From Candidatus Bathyarchaeota archaeon (GTDB lineage Archaea; Thermoproteota; Bathyarchaeia; Bathyarchaeales; Bathyarchaeaceae), in contig SOJZ01000010.1 of NCBI GenBank assembly GCA_004376295.1, positions 1-64,000 on the forward strand: a DNA stretch of 64,000 bases, given 5' to 3'. Under the pieces are notes generated by a model. That model saw only the letters and a list, made by a program, of their open reading frames with translations, ran no database searches and was not told where the DNA came from. Below are positions 9,191-16,810 of this stretch, one piece after another (positions within the stretch are counted from its first letter, which is position 1; every line of letters starts with the position of its first letter). The position numbers and the translations under genes were made by a program.

Positions 9191-9352
9191 TCACGATCCT
9201 GTTTTGGAAGCTCTTAAAGGGCGGAAATATGGACATGAACTGCATTTGATAACGTTATCAATCGTGTTTAGAATCACGTGCGATTCTTCGTTTTTCTCAC
9301 AGTAACCCAAAACGCTGTACTTCTTTTTGATTGCCCTATCTTTGCTACCCAT
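9191..9352 (-). CDS. Mini zinc-binding protein, 53 aa
   Basis: The frame is ATG GGT AGC AAA GAT AGG ... TCG TGA. The product has a basic N-terminus (MGSKDRAIKKKYSVLGYC), then IKCSSCPYFRP, giving one single cysteine and a CxxC pair. A GGTGATT Shine-Dalgarno sequence overlaps the stop codon of the upstream zinc-ribbon gene, only 7 bp away. That spacing indicates translation from one message with the two genes before it. The function is unknown, perhaps a nucleic-acid-binding accessory. Confidence 0.6.
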   Translation of the reverse strand: MGSKDRAIKKKYSVLGYCEKNEESHVILNTIDNVIKCSSCPYFRPLRASKTGS

Positions 9353-9359
9353 AAAATAA

Positions 9360-9566
9360 TCACCATATTGTCCCGTTCTCCGAAATTCTAAACGTTAAAC
9401 CACATTTATTGCACTCATATTCGTCAACTTCTTCTCTGTCAGTTTTACGAACATCACGACTTTTACATCGTGGACATCTCTTTCGTTGTGCAATTCGTTC
9501 TTCCGGTATGCCAAAATATTCTCGCGGACTTGTCATTTCATCCTTAGAAGAACTCAAATTATGCAC
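9360..9566 (-). CDS. Zinc-ribbon protein, 68 aa
   Basis: CPRCKSRDVRKTDREE and YECNKCGLTFRI form a complete CxxC-CxxC zinc ribbon resembling those of TFIIB/TFIIS-like or transposase-type ribbons. The first 25 residues are polar (PREYFGIPEERIAQRKR). It is the second of three adjacent minus-strand zinc-binding mini-genes (9902, 9566, 9352), with spacers of 27 and 7 bp. It may bind DNA or a transcription complex. Confidence 0.75.
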   Translation of the reverse strand: MHNLSSSKDEMTSPREYFGIPEERIAQRKRCPRCKSRDVRKTDREEVDEYECNKCGLTFRISENGTIW

Positions 9567-9593
9567 CTTCTTTCCGTCAGAAAAAAAGAGAGA

Positions 9594-9902
9594 TTACTTC
9601 GTTGTTTCCTTCTTCGTTTTCTTTGGAGGCACATATTTGCCCTTTTCAAAGCACGGTTTATCAGAGTCGTTTTTAACTAGATGATTTCTTGACTTACTCG
9701 TCGGTGAACGACAAACAGCTCTCGTTTCAACTAAACCCTTACGAATACCGTCACGATGAAACTCTCGTTGTGTTGAAAAGTCGTACGATTTACATTCATT
9801 GCATCGGTGTACTTCTTTTTTCTCCGTCCTTTTAGGTTTCTTATCTTCTGATTTAACTTCGGCCTTTCCAGTCGAAACTTCTTTTTCCGTATTTCCTTTC
9901 AC
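9594..9902 (-). CDS. Basic zinc-binding protein, 102 aa
   Basis: It starts with GTG. The N-terminus is a long lysine/glutamate-rich segment (about 1-30), followed by HRCNECKSYDFS. Two single cysteines (AVCRSP and DKPCFEKG) complete a four-cysteine set, and a lysine-rich tail follows. It is the first gene of the three-gene zinc mini-protein cluster. The composition suggests a nucleic-acid-binding protein. The function is unknown. Confidence 0.65.
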   Translation of the reverse strand: MKGNTEKEVSTGKAEVKSEDKKPKRTEKKEVHRCNECKSYDFSTQREFHRDGIRKGLVETRAVCRSPTSKSRNHLVKNDSDKPCFEKGKYVPPKKTKKETTK

Positions 9903-10198
9903 TTAAAGTCACCTACGTGAAAGGCGCGCGGATGTTTTCAGGTTATAACTTTTATCCGGGACATATCACTCGTCAAATATGAGAACAAACCGTGTGAACA
10001 ATAAGATGCGAAATTAATTCTGAAGAAAAGAACATCTCATATGTGTTTATGCATGCATAATAGTTGAATTGTTCTAACCTCCTTTTCAATAAATTATCGA
10101 TTGGATTTCCGTAGGAAATTGGTTGTGTAGTTAATAGACGCAAGTTAACCGAGGGTTTATTAAGTGCCACTACGTACACTATTCGGAAATGAAACAAA
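9903..10198. other. Divergent intergenic region with 14-bp palindrome
   Basis: The region separates the minus-strand zinc cluster from the plus-strand winged-helix gene. It contains TTATGCATGCATAA at 10047-10060, a perfect 14-bp palindrome of the (GCAT)n family, roughly 140 bp upstream of each gene start. No coding frame convinced me here. Confidence 0.5.
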
Positions 10199-11071
10199 AT
10201 GAAACAAAGCCTTCTAACCATAGAACAATTGAATAAAATGGATGCAATGGAGAAGTATATCGAAGTCCTATTAGACAAATTCCCAGTACCAATAACCCAG
10301 ACTGAATTGGCTGAAGAGGCCTCTGTAACCAAGTCAGCTGTAAGCAAGATCAGAGAGAGACTTGTGGCTATTTGTGATATAAACATCTTGGCATACGAAA
10401 AGAAACTTCTCCTAAGTTCAGACTCGAGAATATTTACCCAGTTGTTCTTCTTCCTCTTTTTCAACAGATTGAAGCCCGAAATCATCCTGAAAGGCAACTA
10501 TCTAAAATCGATTGTGAAGAGTTGGAATATTCATGGAAAGCTTTCCAAAAATCTCGAAGGTTTATCATACGATAAGTTTTTTGAAGAAGCAGACACAGAC
10601 AAATTCATAGAGATCGTTTTGTATAACCTTTCAAAAATTAAAGTACGACAAAAACCCCTTCATAGCGAACTCCAAAAAAAGAAGATGAATGAACTCGGTT
10701 TGCTCCTGCGGATTTTTGCATATTTCCCTATTCTTGAGGATCCATTCTCCGAAATTGATATGGCACTATTTAATGATGAAGAAGAAATGATCCATTTGCT
10801 ACGGTTAAGAGATAAAATCTTCCAATTCATTATGCACAATTCCGAGAAAGTGCTGCGAAATTGGGAAGTCTTGCAAAATATTGACGGAAAGAAGAAGGAC
10901 GTATACCTCGAGGCATATCTTAAAGCTGTTGAACACTATGTTCGCAAATATATTAATCAGTTCACTTCCAAAGTACAGAAAAAAGCTGAAATGAAGAGAA
11001 TAGGTTTCAAAATCCAATATTCTGAAATCGGAAATTTCTATAGATTATTGACAGATGTAAAGGTGACCTAG
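10199..11071 (+). CDS. Winged-helix DNA-binding protein, 290 aa
   Basis: Residues about 20-60 form a winged helix-turn-helix (ITQTELAEEASVTKSAVSKIRERL), similar to MarR/ArsR-type helices. The remaining 230 residues are mostly helical with no recognised domain and could be a ligand- or protein-binding part. It is transcribed away from the zinc mini-protein operon at 9191-9902, which it might regulate. The stop codon lies within a perfect 14-bp palindrome (11063-11076) followed by a hairpin. Confidence 0.7.
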   Translation: MKQSLLTIEQLNKMDAMEKYIEVLLDKFPVPITQTELAEEASVTKSAVSKIRERLVAICDINILAYEKKLLLSSDSRIFTQLFFFLFFNRLKPEIILKGNYLKSIVKSWNIHGKLSKNLEGLSYDKFFEEADTDKFIEIVLYNLSKIKVRQKPLHSELQKKKMNELGLLLRIFAYFPILEDPFSEIDMALFNDEEEMIHLLRLRDKIFQFIMHNSEKVLRNWEVLQNIDGKKKDVYLEAYLKAVEHYVRKYINQFTSKVQKKAEMKRIGFKIQYSEIGNFYRLLTDVKVT

Positions 11072-11125
11072 GTCACAACGGAAAAAAAAAGGAGTCTCAT
11101 CTACCCAATCCAGGGATAGGTGAGA
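11063..11125 (+). terminator. Palindrome plus hairpin after the winged-helix gene
   Basis: GTGACCTAGGTCAC at 11063-11076 is a perfect palindrome spanning the stop codon. At 11095-11125 a 12-bp stem (TCTCATCTA-CCC against GGG-A-TAGGTGAGA, one bulge and one G-T pair) encloses a 6-base loop and is followed by TTTCCTTTT. The hairpin plus T-rich run looks like a 3' end signal. The palindrome could be an autoregulatory operator. Confidence 0.5.
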
Positions 11126-11279
11126 TTTCCTTTTCCAGTTATGTTATTGAATGATTTCGTTTAATATTAAGCTTCGTGAAGCATGCATGTATGGGAAAAG
11201 GAAAAAATGAATGAGGTAAGGACAGCTTTCCAGTTCAGTTAAACTGGAGCATTTATGCACGCATGTTTTTCTTATATGT

Positions 11280-11402
11280 TCATTCTATCATTCTCGTATC
11301 TTCAGCAAACTTTCTTTGTGAGACAGTGAAACCCTTATACTGGATTGTACTCAGCGTATCCCTTTCCAATGTGTTCGGATAGTGTTTAAGAATCCTCTTC
11401 AA
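11280..11402 (-). CDS. Possible small protein, 40 aa
   Basis: A TTG-start frame reads MKRILKHYPNTLERDTL... ending AEDTRMIE. The residue usage looks protein-like and an AAGGGTAG purine-rich stretch precedes the start. No homologue is recognised; it could equally be a remnant. Confidence 0.3.
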   Translation of the reverse strand: MKRILKHYPNTLERDTLSTIQYKGFTVSQRKFAEDTRMIE

Positions 11403-11480
11403 TTCTACCCTTTTTAGTCATTGCAGAAGTCTTTTCGTTTGCAATTGTGTGTTATTTGGAGCGAATTTTCCATCATCTCA

Positions 11481-11519
11481 GGTCGATTTTATACTATGAA
11501 AAGAAGTATTAAATCGACC
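11481..11519. other. Strong inverted repeat (15-bp arms)
   Basis: GGTCGATTTTATACT and AGTATTAAATCGACC are inverted copies with one mismatch, separated by 9 bases. The predicted hairpin is very stable relative to the AT-rich surroundings. It is not next to a gene end, so it may be a small RNA, a protein-binding site or the end of a decayed mobile element. Confidence 0.6.
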
Positions 11520-11801
11520 CTTTCTGACGTGCAAATGAAGGAGAAAAATGGAAAAAATGGATCCTTTACATATATCGATTGTAAGCCAAAATATCGATTT
11601 GTATTCAAATAGTCATAATCTTGTACTATGTAGGTATTATGATCACGTTAAAACATATCACTATATAGTGACTCTTCGAATATGAAATTTATATCACTAT
11701 CTGAATATGTAACGGTATGTGGAAGACAAGCGTTCATGCATACATGCATCAACCAGAACTCTTTTGTGGCTGAAAAGCATTCTATATGATAGGCAAGATT
11801 C

Positions 11802-12197
11802 ATGAAGAAACGAAATCTTATTGTAATAGTATCCGTTGTAGTTGTTTCAGCCATTCTTGCTTCATGTGGAGCTTATCTCCTTTATGACTTGTATAGACCA
11901 AGAACCTTCTATGATACGGGGATTAGCGATGAAGAGTATATAGAGATAACAAGTCAAACATTGGAAGCTCAGAAGTTTCTGGAAAAATATCCCAATGCAA
12001 CTATTTATGTTGAGAGAAGTGGTGCCTTAGCAGTAGATTACAGTGTGACCAACAATATCAAAAATAGGCGTTTAAGACTGCGAATTTTTATAGATTGGAG
12101 AACTAATCAGCCTTCAGACAAGTTTATTGATTGTTCGGGAACCTACATCAGAAAGAATCTATTAGAATATTTAGAAACTGAAAGATGTTTTGAATAA
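11802..12197 (+). CDS. Putative lipoprotein or signal-anchored extracellular protein, 131 aa
   Basis: MKKRNLIVIVSVVVVSAILASCGAYLL is a signal sequence with a lipobox-like LASC. The rest is a small soluble extracytoplasmic domain with no recognised family (NATIYVERSGALAVDYS...). Two cysteines near the C-terminus (IDCSG, ERCFE) could form a disulfide. A (GCAT)n motif lies about 60 bp upstream and another 14 bp after the stop. Confidence 0.6.
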   Translation: MKKRNLIVIVSVVVVSAILASCGAYLLYDLYRPRTFYDTGISDEEYIEITSQTLEAQKFLEKYPNATIYVERSGALAVDYSVTNNIKNRRLRLRIFIDWRTNQPSDKFIDCSGTYIRKNLLEYLETERCFE

Positions 12198-12211
12198 ATC
12201 TCAAACGACAT

Positions 12212-12223
12212 TGCATGCATGCA
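12212..12223. repeat. TGCATGCATGCA motif between convergent genes
   Basis: A perfect 12-bp palindrome lies 14 bp after the stop of the plus-strand lipoprotein gene and about 20 bp from the stop of the minus-strand zinc gene. It belongs to the (GCAT)n family. Confidence 0.7.
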
Positions 12224-12245
12224 TTCGTTTCAGTCTCCCTCTTTT

Positions 12246-12500
12246 TTACCCCACTCTTCCAACCCACTTACTGAACTCCTCGTCACCTATCTCTTCTTTC
12301 TCGGTTTTCCCATAACTCTTACGCCACTTCAATTCTTTGATGATATCGTCTTCCCTATAACCTCTTATAGTGTAATCGTGACTACATTCTGAACATATTA
12401 TGTAGTTACCTACCTGTTCAGGTTCATCCTCTATCACACGATTACACGAGTCACATTTTATAGTAGAGATAACGTTGCTTTTATAAAAATAGCTCTCCAC
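12246..12500 (-). CDS. Small zinc-ribbon protein, 84 aa
   Basis: It starts with GTG. CDSCNRVI and ICSECSHD are two CxxC pairs about 20 residues apart, forming a zinc ribbon, followed by a charged helical tail. It begins 15 bp after the stop of the APC permease gene and may be the last gene of that operon. The function is unknown. Confidence 0.65.
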   Translation of the reverse strand: MESYFYKSNVISTIKCDSCNRVIEDEPEQVGNYIICSECSHDYTIRGYREDDIIKELKWRKSYGKTEKEEIGDEEFSKWVGRVG

Positions 12501-12515
12501 GTGTTTGGATATGCC

Positions 12516-14003
12516 TTAACCTTTGAATACAATATTAAAGATGCCAGCTAAAATGGAAATTATGCTGACAAAGATTAAAACATAAAAGAGACCGGTTGTC
12601 AATTGTGGGGAGAGAGCTAATGGCAACGTAAATTCCGTTCCTACCAGATATGCCAAGAGTGCTGCAAAGCATCCTATGCCTAGGCTCATTCCCCCAAATG
12701 CAATGCGAATACGATGATATCCTACCATTTTAATATAGTATGCCAGCAGGCCTAAAGCTATGAATCCGATGCCTAATGAAAATGCTCTTGGCTCGATAAA
12801 TATGAGAAGGATGAGTGATACTAGGATTCCAGCGATAGGAGTGTATGGATACAATGGAACCTTAAATGGTCGCTGCAGATACGGCTTTTTCACTCTAAGT
12901 TTCATAAGAGAAAGATTGACTAATGCAAACCCTAAAAGAAAAGCGAATACCGCAACAGAACCTACGAATTCTATAACTCCGGTTGCAGCAAATAAAATGT
13001 AGAAAATTGAACCGAAAATTATTGCTATGTGAGGGGTTTTGAAACGTCTGTGAGTGGATAACAGAAATTTGGGTAGATATCCATCTCTACTTAATCCTCT
13101 GGTAATGCTTGATTGAACCATAATGGCTGTGCTTAAAGAAGATAACGCCGCAACTATTCCAGCAATCGTCAGTATTATTGCTCCAGCCTCTCCAAGAATC
13201 TTCTCCGCTGCTATGGACAAAGGCAAAGCCGTTGGCGCAGCAATTTCTTCTAATGAAACAACGCTGATAGTCACGTATGCAATGCCGCAGTAAAGCACCA
13301 TCAGCAAGACAGCTGAGAGAATTATAGCCCTAGGAATGTTTTTTCCAGGCTTCTTTACAACAGCACCTCCCGCTGCTATTGCCCTCATCCCAAAAAACAT
13401 AAGAAAAGTGTAGGTAACTGCTGCGACAAAATTCGATGACTCCCCTAGAGTGGTTGGATAGGATAACTTCAGCTCTAAGCCATGCAAGATTCCAGCTGCG
13501 ATGAATACTAGGAATACAGCTATGAACACTATAACTATTATAGCTCCCATCTGCCTTGTTCCTCGAACGCTCAACACTGTGAGAACAGCAATTATTGCAA
13601 CAGCCACCAAGGCTACGAGCAGAGATTCATCAACTGGAATAATGGCGGTTGGAACAAAATACAAAAAGTGATAAGCGAAGCCTAAGGCGGCCAATGCTGC
13701 GCCGAACACGTTGCTTATCCACATGAGCCAGCCTGTTAGAAATGCTAGGAAACCTCCAAATGCTGCCTTTGCGTAGGAATATTCTCCCCCAACTTCAGGA
13801 ATGGCTGCTCCAAGTTCACAAAAACTGAGCATAGTCAACAGATTAATTATTCCACATACGAGAAGCACTAGGACTATGCGCGGCCCCGCAAGATAAGTTG
13901 CGTAATTAAGGAGTACGAAGATTTCAATTCCTATAGCGCCACCTAACCCAATAATCACCGCTTGGAAGAGTCCTAGTTCCCTCGGCGCCTTGGATTTATT
14001 CAT
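12516..14003 (-). CDS. APC-family amino acid/amine permease
   Basis: The 495-residue protein has about 12 hydrophobic helices. It opens with the APC signature (LGLFQAVIIGLGGAIGIEIF), has ELGAAIPEVGGEYSYAKAAFG in helix 2-3, and VKKPGKNIPRAII before a later helix. It should import or exchange an amino acid or related amine across the membrane. Its start overlaps the stop of the small membrane protein upstream (ATGA), so it is translationally coupled and is the downstream transporter of the creatininase operon. That context suggests a nitrogen-containing substrate related to the hydrolase, which is an inference. Confidence 0.9.
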   Translation of the reverse strand: MNKSKAPRELGLFQAVIIGLGGAIGIEIFVLLNYATYLAGPRIVLVLLVCGIINLLTMLSFCELGAAIPEVGGEYSYAKAAFGGFLAFLTGWLMWISNVFGAALAALGFAYHFLYFVPTAIIPVDESLLVALVAVAIIAVLTVLSVRGTRQMGAIIVIVFIAVFLVFIAAGILHGLELKLSYPTTLGESSNFVAAVTYTFLMFFGMRAIAAGGAVVKKPGKNIPRAIILSAVLLMVLYCGIAYVTISVVSLEEIAAPTALPLSIAAEKILGEAGAIILTIAGIVAALSSLSTAIMVQSSITRGLSRDGYLPKFLLSTHRRFKTPHIAIIFGSIFYILFAATGVIEFVGSVAVFAFLLGFALVNLSLMKLRVKKPYLQRPFKVPLYPYTPIAGILVSLILLIFIEPRAFSLGIGFIALGLLAYYIKMVGYHRIRIAFGGMSLGIGCFAALLAYLVGTEFTLPLALSPQLTTGLFYVLIFVSIISILAGIFNIVFKG

Positions 14004-14245
14004 GAACCGCCTTCTCCTTCCAACTCTAGTCGTTCGCGTATGAGAAATAAGCCACTGAGAATGGAGACAGAACCAAAGACAAAAAGGAGAAGAAGGTAAA
14101 CAGAAACGTGTTCTAAGGGTATTTCTAAGTTGATGCGAATATCCAAAATGTTGTAGTAAAGGACATAGGCGAAAACAATAGCTAAAGCGCCTATTACCTC
14201 TTGTGTTACGCCGAAGAATGTAACAACAAATTTTGTAACTTTCAT
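14000..14245 (-). CDS. Small two-helix membrane protein, 81 aa
   Basis: Two transmembrane segments are visible (about 6-30 and 46-68), separated by an acidic loop (INLEIPLEHVS). The C-terminus is charged (RERLELEGEGGS). It overlaps the permease start by 4 bp and follows another small two-helix protein by 7 bp. The pair may be accessory subunits of the permease. No family is recognised. Confidence 0.7.
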   Translation of the reverse strand: MKVTKFVVTFFGVTQEVIGALAIVFAYVLYYNILDIRINLEIPLEHVSVYLLLLFVFGSVSILSGLFLIRERLELEGEGGS

Positions 14246-14252
14246 GACTAAA

Positions 14253-14483
14253 TCACTTGAAGAGAAGGATGACTCCCGCTACTATGTCACAAACGCTGAC
14301 CGCCAGCAATACCCACATAAACAGCGTTCCGTATTCAGACCCTACTGTAATGCCAGCCATGTTGAAAAGTAATGCAACACCTATCAGAAGCATCCCCACC
14401 ATTATGAGGAACCCACCTAAAGCTACAGCCGCCTTGCTGAGCCTTCGCGGTTTCGCAGTCAACTGGACATCAATCATCCTCAA
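14253..14483 (-). CDS. Small two-helix membrane protein, 76 aa
   Basis: Residues about 20-42 and 50-74 are hydrophobic helices. The N-terminus is basic (AKPRRLSKAA). The start overlaps the stop of the creatininase-family gene by 4 bp, so translation is coupled. It probably acts in the membrane with the neighbouring permease. No known family is recognised. Confidence 0.7.
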   Translation of the reverse strand: MRMIDVQLTAKPRRLSKAAVALGGFLIMVGMLLIGVALLFNMAGITVGSEYGTLFMWVLLAVSVCDIVAGVILLFK

Positions 14484-15256
14484 AGTTCGAGTTCCATTTT
14501 GTCTAGTTCGGTTAACAATTCTGCAAGTCGTTCAACAGCGAGTTTCCAAGCTTTCTCTCCCTTTTCTTTCGAAGCCTTTGTTGGATCGCCTATGACTCCT
14601 GTCTCGCTGATTTCTTTTGTTCGAAATCCCCAGTAAACCTGTGGACCTTTTTCTTTCAATCCAATTTTCGTGTACTTTGACTTTGGAAGCGTAATCGTCG
14701 GTTTTTTAATTCTTTCAGTTACTACGAGTTCTTCACGATTAGCAAGAGTTGTTGAAGTCTCGAATTCGCCAGCGTGTGCATCATACTGTGTTTCAATAAA
14801 TTTTTCAATGAAATCTGGGATCAAGCTTACCGTGTCAACAATCACGAAGGCGCCTGTATCCGCCTTAATACATTGAACTGCCGCGTGTAGTGCTGGTGTG
14901 TTGCCGCCGTGTCCATTTTCAAAAACGACTTTTTTAAACCCGTGCTTGATGAAGCTAACTGCAACTTCGTAGACCAGTTGTTCCAGAGTGTGAGGATGTA
15001 ACGTTGCTGTCCCCGGAAAGTCCATGTGATGAAACGAGATTCCATAATAGATTGGTGGCGCTACCAAGGCACAACCTGACTTCTCGGCTGCTCTCAGAGA
15101 TAGCCAAAAGGCATCGTAGGCATCTGTGTCTAAGGGCAGGTGCGGACCGTGTTGCTCGCAGCTTCCAACTGGAATCACCACTACGTCATGATTTGATAAG
15201 AAGTCTTTGATGTCCGGCCAGGTCAGTTCGCCTAGGTAAAACCTTTGCGTCTTCAT
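14480..15256 (-). CDS. Creatininase-family amidohydrolase
   Basis: The 258-residue protein matches the creatininase/ArfB/MftE fold. Visible metal-site motifs are VIPVGSCEQHGPHLPLDTD (Glu, His, Asp), YGISFHHMDFPGT, FENGHGGNTPA and DAHAGEFETS. Family members hydrolyse cyclic or formamide amide bonds, including creatinine and a formamidopyrimidine in archaeal flavin synthesis (ArfB), so the exact substrate is open. It lies in an operon between a nitroreductase (12 bp upstream) and two small membrane proteins plus an APC permease, which favours uptake and breakdown of a small amide. That context-based role is an inference. Confidence 0.9.
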   Translation of the reverse strand: MKTQRFYLGELTWPDIKDFLSNHDVVVIPVGSCEQHGPHLPLDTDAYDAFWLSLRAAEKSGCALVAPPIYYGISFHHMDFPGTATLHPHTLEQLVYEVAVSFIKHGFKKVVFENGHGGNTPALHAAVQCIKADTGAFVIVDTVSLIPDFIEKFIETQYDAHAGEFETSTTLANREELVVTERIKKPTITLPKSKYTKIGLKEKGPQVYWGFRTKEISETGVIGDPTKASKEKGEKAWKLAVERLAELLTELDKMELEL

Positions 15257-15268
15257 AAGTTTCTTCTC

Positions 15269-15790
15269 CTAGAAGGATTCATAATGGATTATTTCCCCCT
15301 TAGACCGTTTTGGTGGAGCCTGCGGTTTCTCAGCCGGGTGTCCAACCGGAATTATTGCGACAGGTCTCATACCAGTAGGCGTGTTCAACGCTTTTTTAAC
15401 TCCCTCCTCGTGGAATGCACCGATCCAGCAAGTTCCAAGCCCTAAGGCATAGGCGGTCAGCAAAATGTTTTGTGTGGCAGCTGCCGTGTCTTGTAGGCAA
15501 TAAAGGGTTCTTCCCCGTTGGTCGTATCTCCTGCCAGATCGCGCCTCATTGGCACAAACGACGATAACTACCGGCGCTTCTTCGATAAACCTTTGGTCCA
15601 GTGCAGCTGTTGATAACCTTCGCTTTGTCCCAGCATCTCTCACGATGACGAATTCCCAAGGTTGAATGTTTCCAGCCGACGGCGCCCACGTTGCAGCATC
15701 TATCAGTTTCTCAATATTCTCTTCTGAAACTTCCTCGTTTGTATAGGCTCTGATGCTCCTCCTCTGTCTAATCGCCTCAAGCACATCCAA
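15269..15790 (-). CDS. Nitroreductase-family FMN oxidoreductase
   Basis: This 173-residue protein has the N-terminal RQRRSIRAYT FMN-binding motif, the ATWAPSAGNIQPWEFVIV segment and the C-terminal YALGLGTCWIGAF and VAIIPVGHPAEKP motifs. It should be a homodimeric flavoprotein reducing quinone-, nitro- or ene-type substrates with NAD(P)H. The start is TTG (or the GTG two codons on). It lies 10 bp after the KaiC-like gene and 12 bp before the creatininase gene in the same operon. Confidence 0.9.
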   Translation of the reverse strand: MDVLEAIRQRRSIRAYTNEEVSEENIEKLIDAATWAPSAGNIQPWEFVIVRDAGTKRRLSTAALDQRFIEEAPVVIVVCANEARSGRRYDQRGRTLYCLQDTAAATQNILLTAYALGLGTCWIGAFHEEGVKKALNTPTGMRPVAIIPVGHPAEKPQAPPKRSKGEIIHYESF

Positions 15791-15800
15791 GATTTTTGCC

Positions 15801-16484
15801 TCATGCTATTCGAACCGCTGTTTCAACAACTATTCCGTTTTTCGTTATGTTGAAAGGAATCAGCTTCTGTACATAAACTGTCTTTCTCATGTTCTTTGTT
15901 CGTATTCGTCTGCTGGTCCCACGGGCAGTTTTTTGTGCGATTAATTCGATTACTCCATCGGCTAAGTGTTGCATGGTTATCTCCGTTTGCGGATCATGCA
16001 TCCCTTGTGTGAGTAGTAGAAAGTGAATTCCACCGTGTTTTCGTGCATTGTCTAAAAGCGACTCCACCATGTTAAGGACCAGATTGTGCTTTTGGGTCAA
16101 AAGAATGTAAGACAGCGAATCAATAACGGTCCAGCATCCCTGCCCGATTCTCATGCTTATTTCTTTTTGAAGAATTTGAAGAGCTTTCGAAGTGTGAATG
16201 TCGATAAAGGTCCAGTGGTCAGCCTTTAAGCGTGAAACGTCCCAGCCGAAGGTTTTGAAATCTTCTGTTGTGATTTCAGGCGGCCTAAAGGTTGTGAAAT
16301 ACGCAACCTTCCCTTCTTTCAGTGCATGTTGATACATAATTTGTTGGGTAAGGATGTCGTTTCCGGAGCCCGGTTCTCCCAGCATTAGGATGACGCTTTT
16401 GTCAGGAAGACCGCCTCCAAGCGTTTCATCTAACAGTTGTATCCGTGTTTTAATCAGTTTCATGGCATTTTCCAGCTTTATCAT
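15801..16484 (-). CDS. KaiC-like RecA-superfamily ATPase with altered Walker A
   Basis: A single RecA/KaiC-like domain of 227 residues. The P-loop reads LGEPGSGNDIL, so the canonical lysine and serine/threonine of GxxxxGK[ST] are replaced by Asn-Asp. The Walker B strand (WTVIDSLSYILL) is present, as is the QIMYQHALKEGKVAYF segment typical of GvpD/RadB-like proteins. ATP binding may therefore be lost or altered. It is the first gene of the six- or seven-gene minus-strand operon to 12246. A regulatory or assembly role is plausible. Confidence 0.8.
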   Translation of the reverse strand: MIKLENAMKLIKTRIQLLDETLGGGLPDKSVILMLGEPGSGNDILTQQIMYQHALKEGKVAYFTTFRPPEITTEDFKTFGWDVSRLKADHWTFIDIHTSKALQILQKEISMRIGQGCWTVIDSLSYILLTQKHNLVLNMVESLLDNARKHGGIHFLLLTQGMHDPQTEITMQHLADGVIELIAQKTARGTSRRIRTKNMRKTVYVQKLIPFNITKNGIVVETAVRIA

Positions 16485-16638
16485 GTGTTATAGTTATCAA
16501 GCAATATATTTTTTCCAAGCTAGGTACTCTCGCTATGATAAATCTGTGTCTTCCACAAACACGTTTGTCATAAACAAACAGCGATTGGTTGCGGAAGTAT
16601 GGAAGTCTTATTGCTACGAGTTTATGGTAGAAGTCTAA

Positions 16639-16810
16639 CTAGACTCATAACCAATTTGGCTCGGATGACTGATACGAGAATCTGTGGAGCCAAGGGCCGT
16701 GATACTTGACTGGCGATCGATTCTTGTTTTAAACGTAATACCAGCAAAAAAAGTTATCTATTTGGAGCTAATTTAAACAAAAGTGCTCATAATGTTTGGA
16801 GAGGTAAATC
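16639..16810. other. Intergenic region with 7-bp-stem hairpin upstream of purA
   Basis: TTGGCTC (16656-16662) pairs with GAGCCAA (16687-16693) around a 24-base loop containing GGATGACTGA. The loop resembles box motifs of guide RNAs but lacks a full C/D box set. A GGAGAGGT Shine-Dalgarno sequence precedes purA. Confidence 0.35.

Larger units (their letters stand above)
11126..11801. other. Large intergenic region with motifs and hairpin
   Basis: The 676 bp hold no long gene. Visible features are GCATGCATGT at 11181-11190, a possible 40-codon minus-strand frame (11280-11402), a strong hairpin at 11481-11519, and CATGCATACATGCAT at about 11735-11749 upstream of the lipoprotein gene. Confidence 0.5.

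Noticed and set aside
9973-10497. A 174-residue minus-strand reading frame opposite the start of the winged-helix gene
   Set aside because: It overlaps the coding, conserved helix-turn-helix region antisense and its composition is not protein-like for the family; treated as a shadow.
16656-16693. C/D box guide RNA at the hairpin upstream of purA
   Set aside because: A complete set of C, D', C' and D boxes is not present; kept only as a hairpin.
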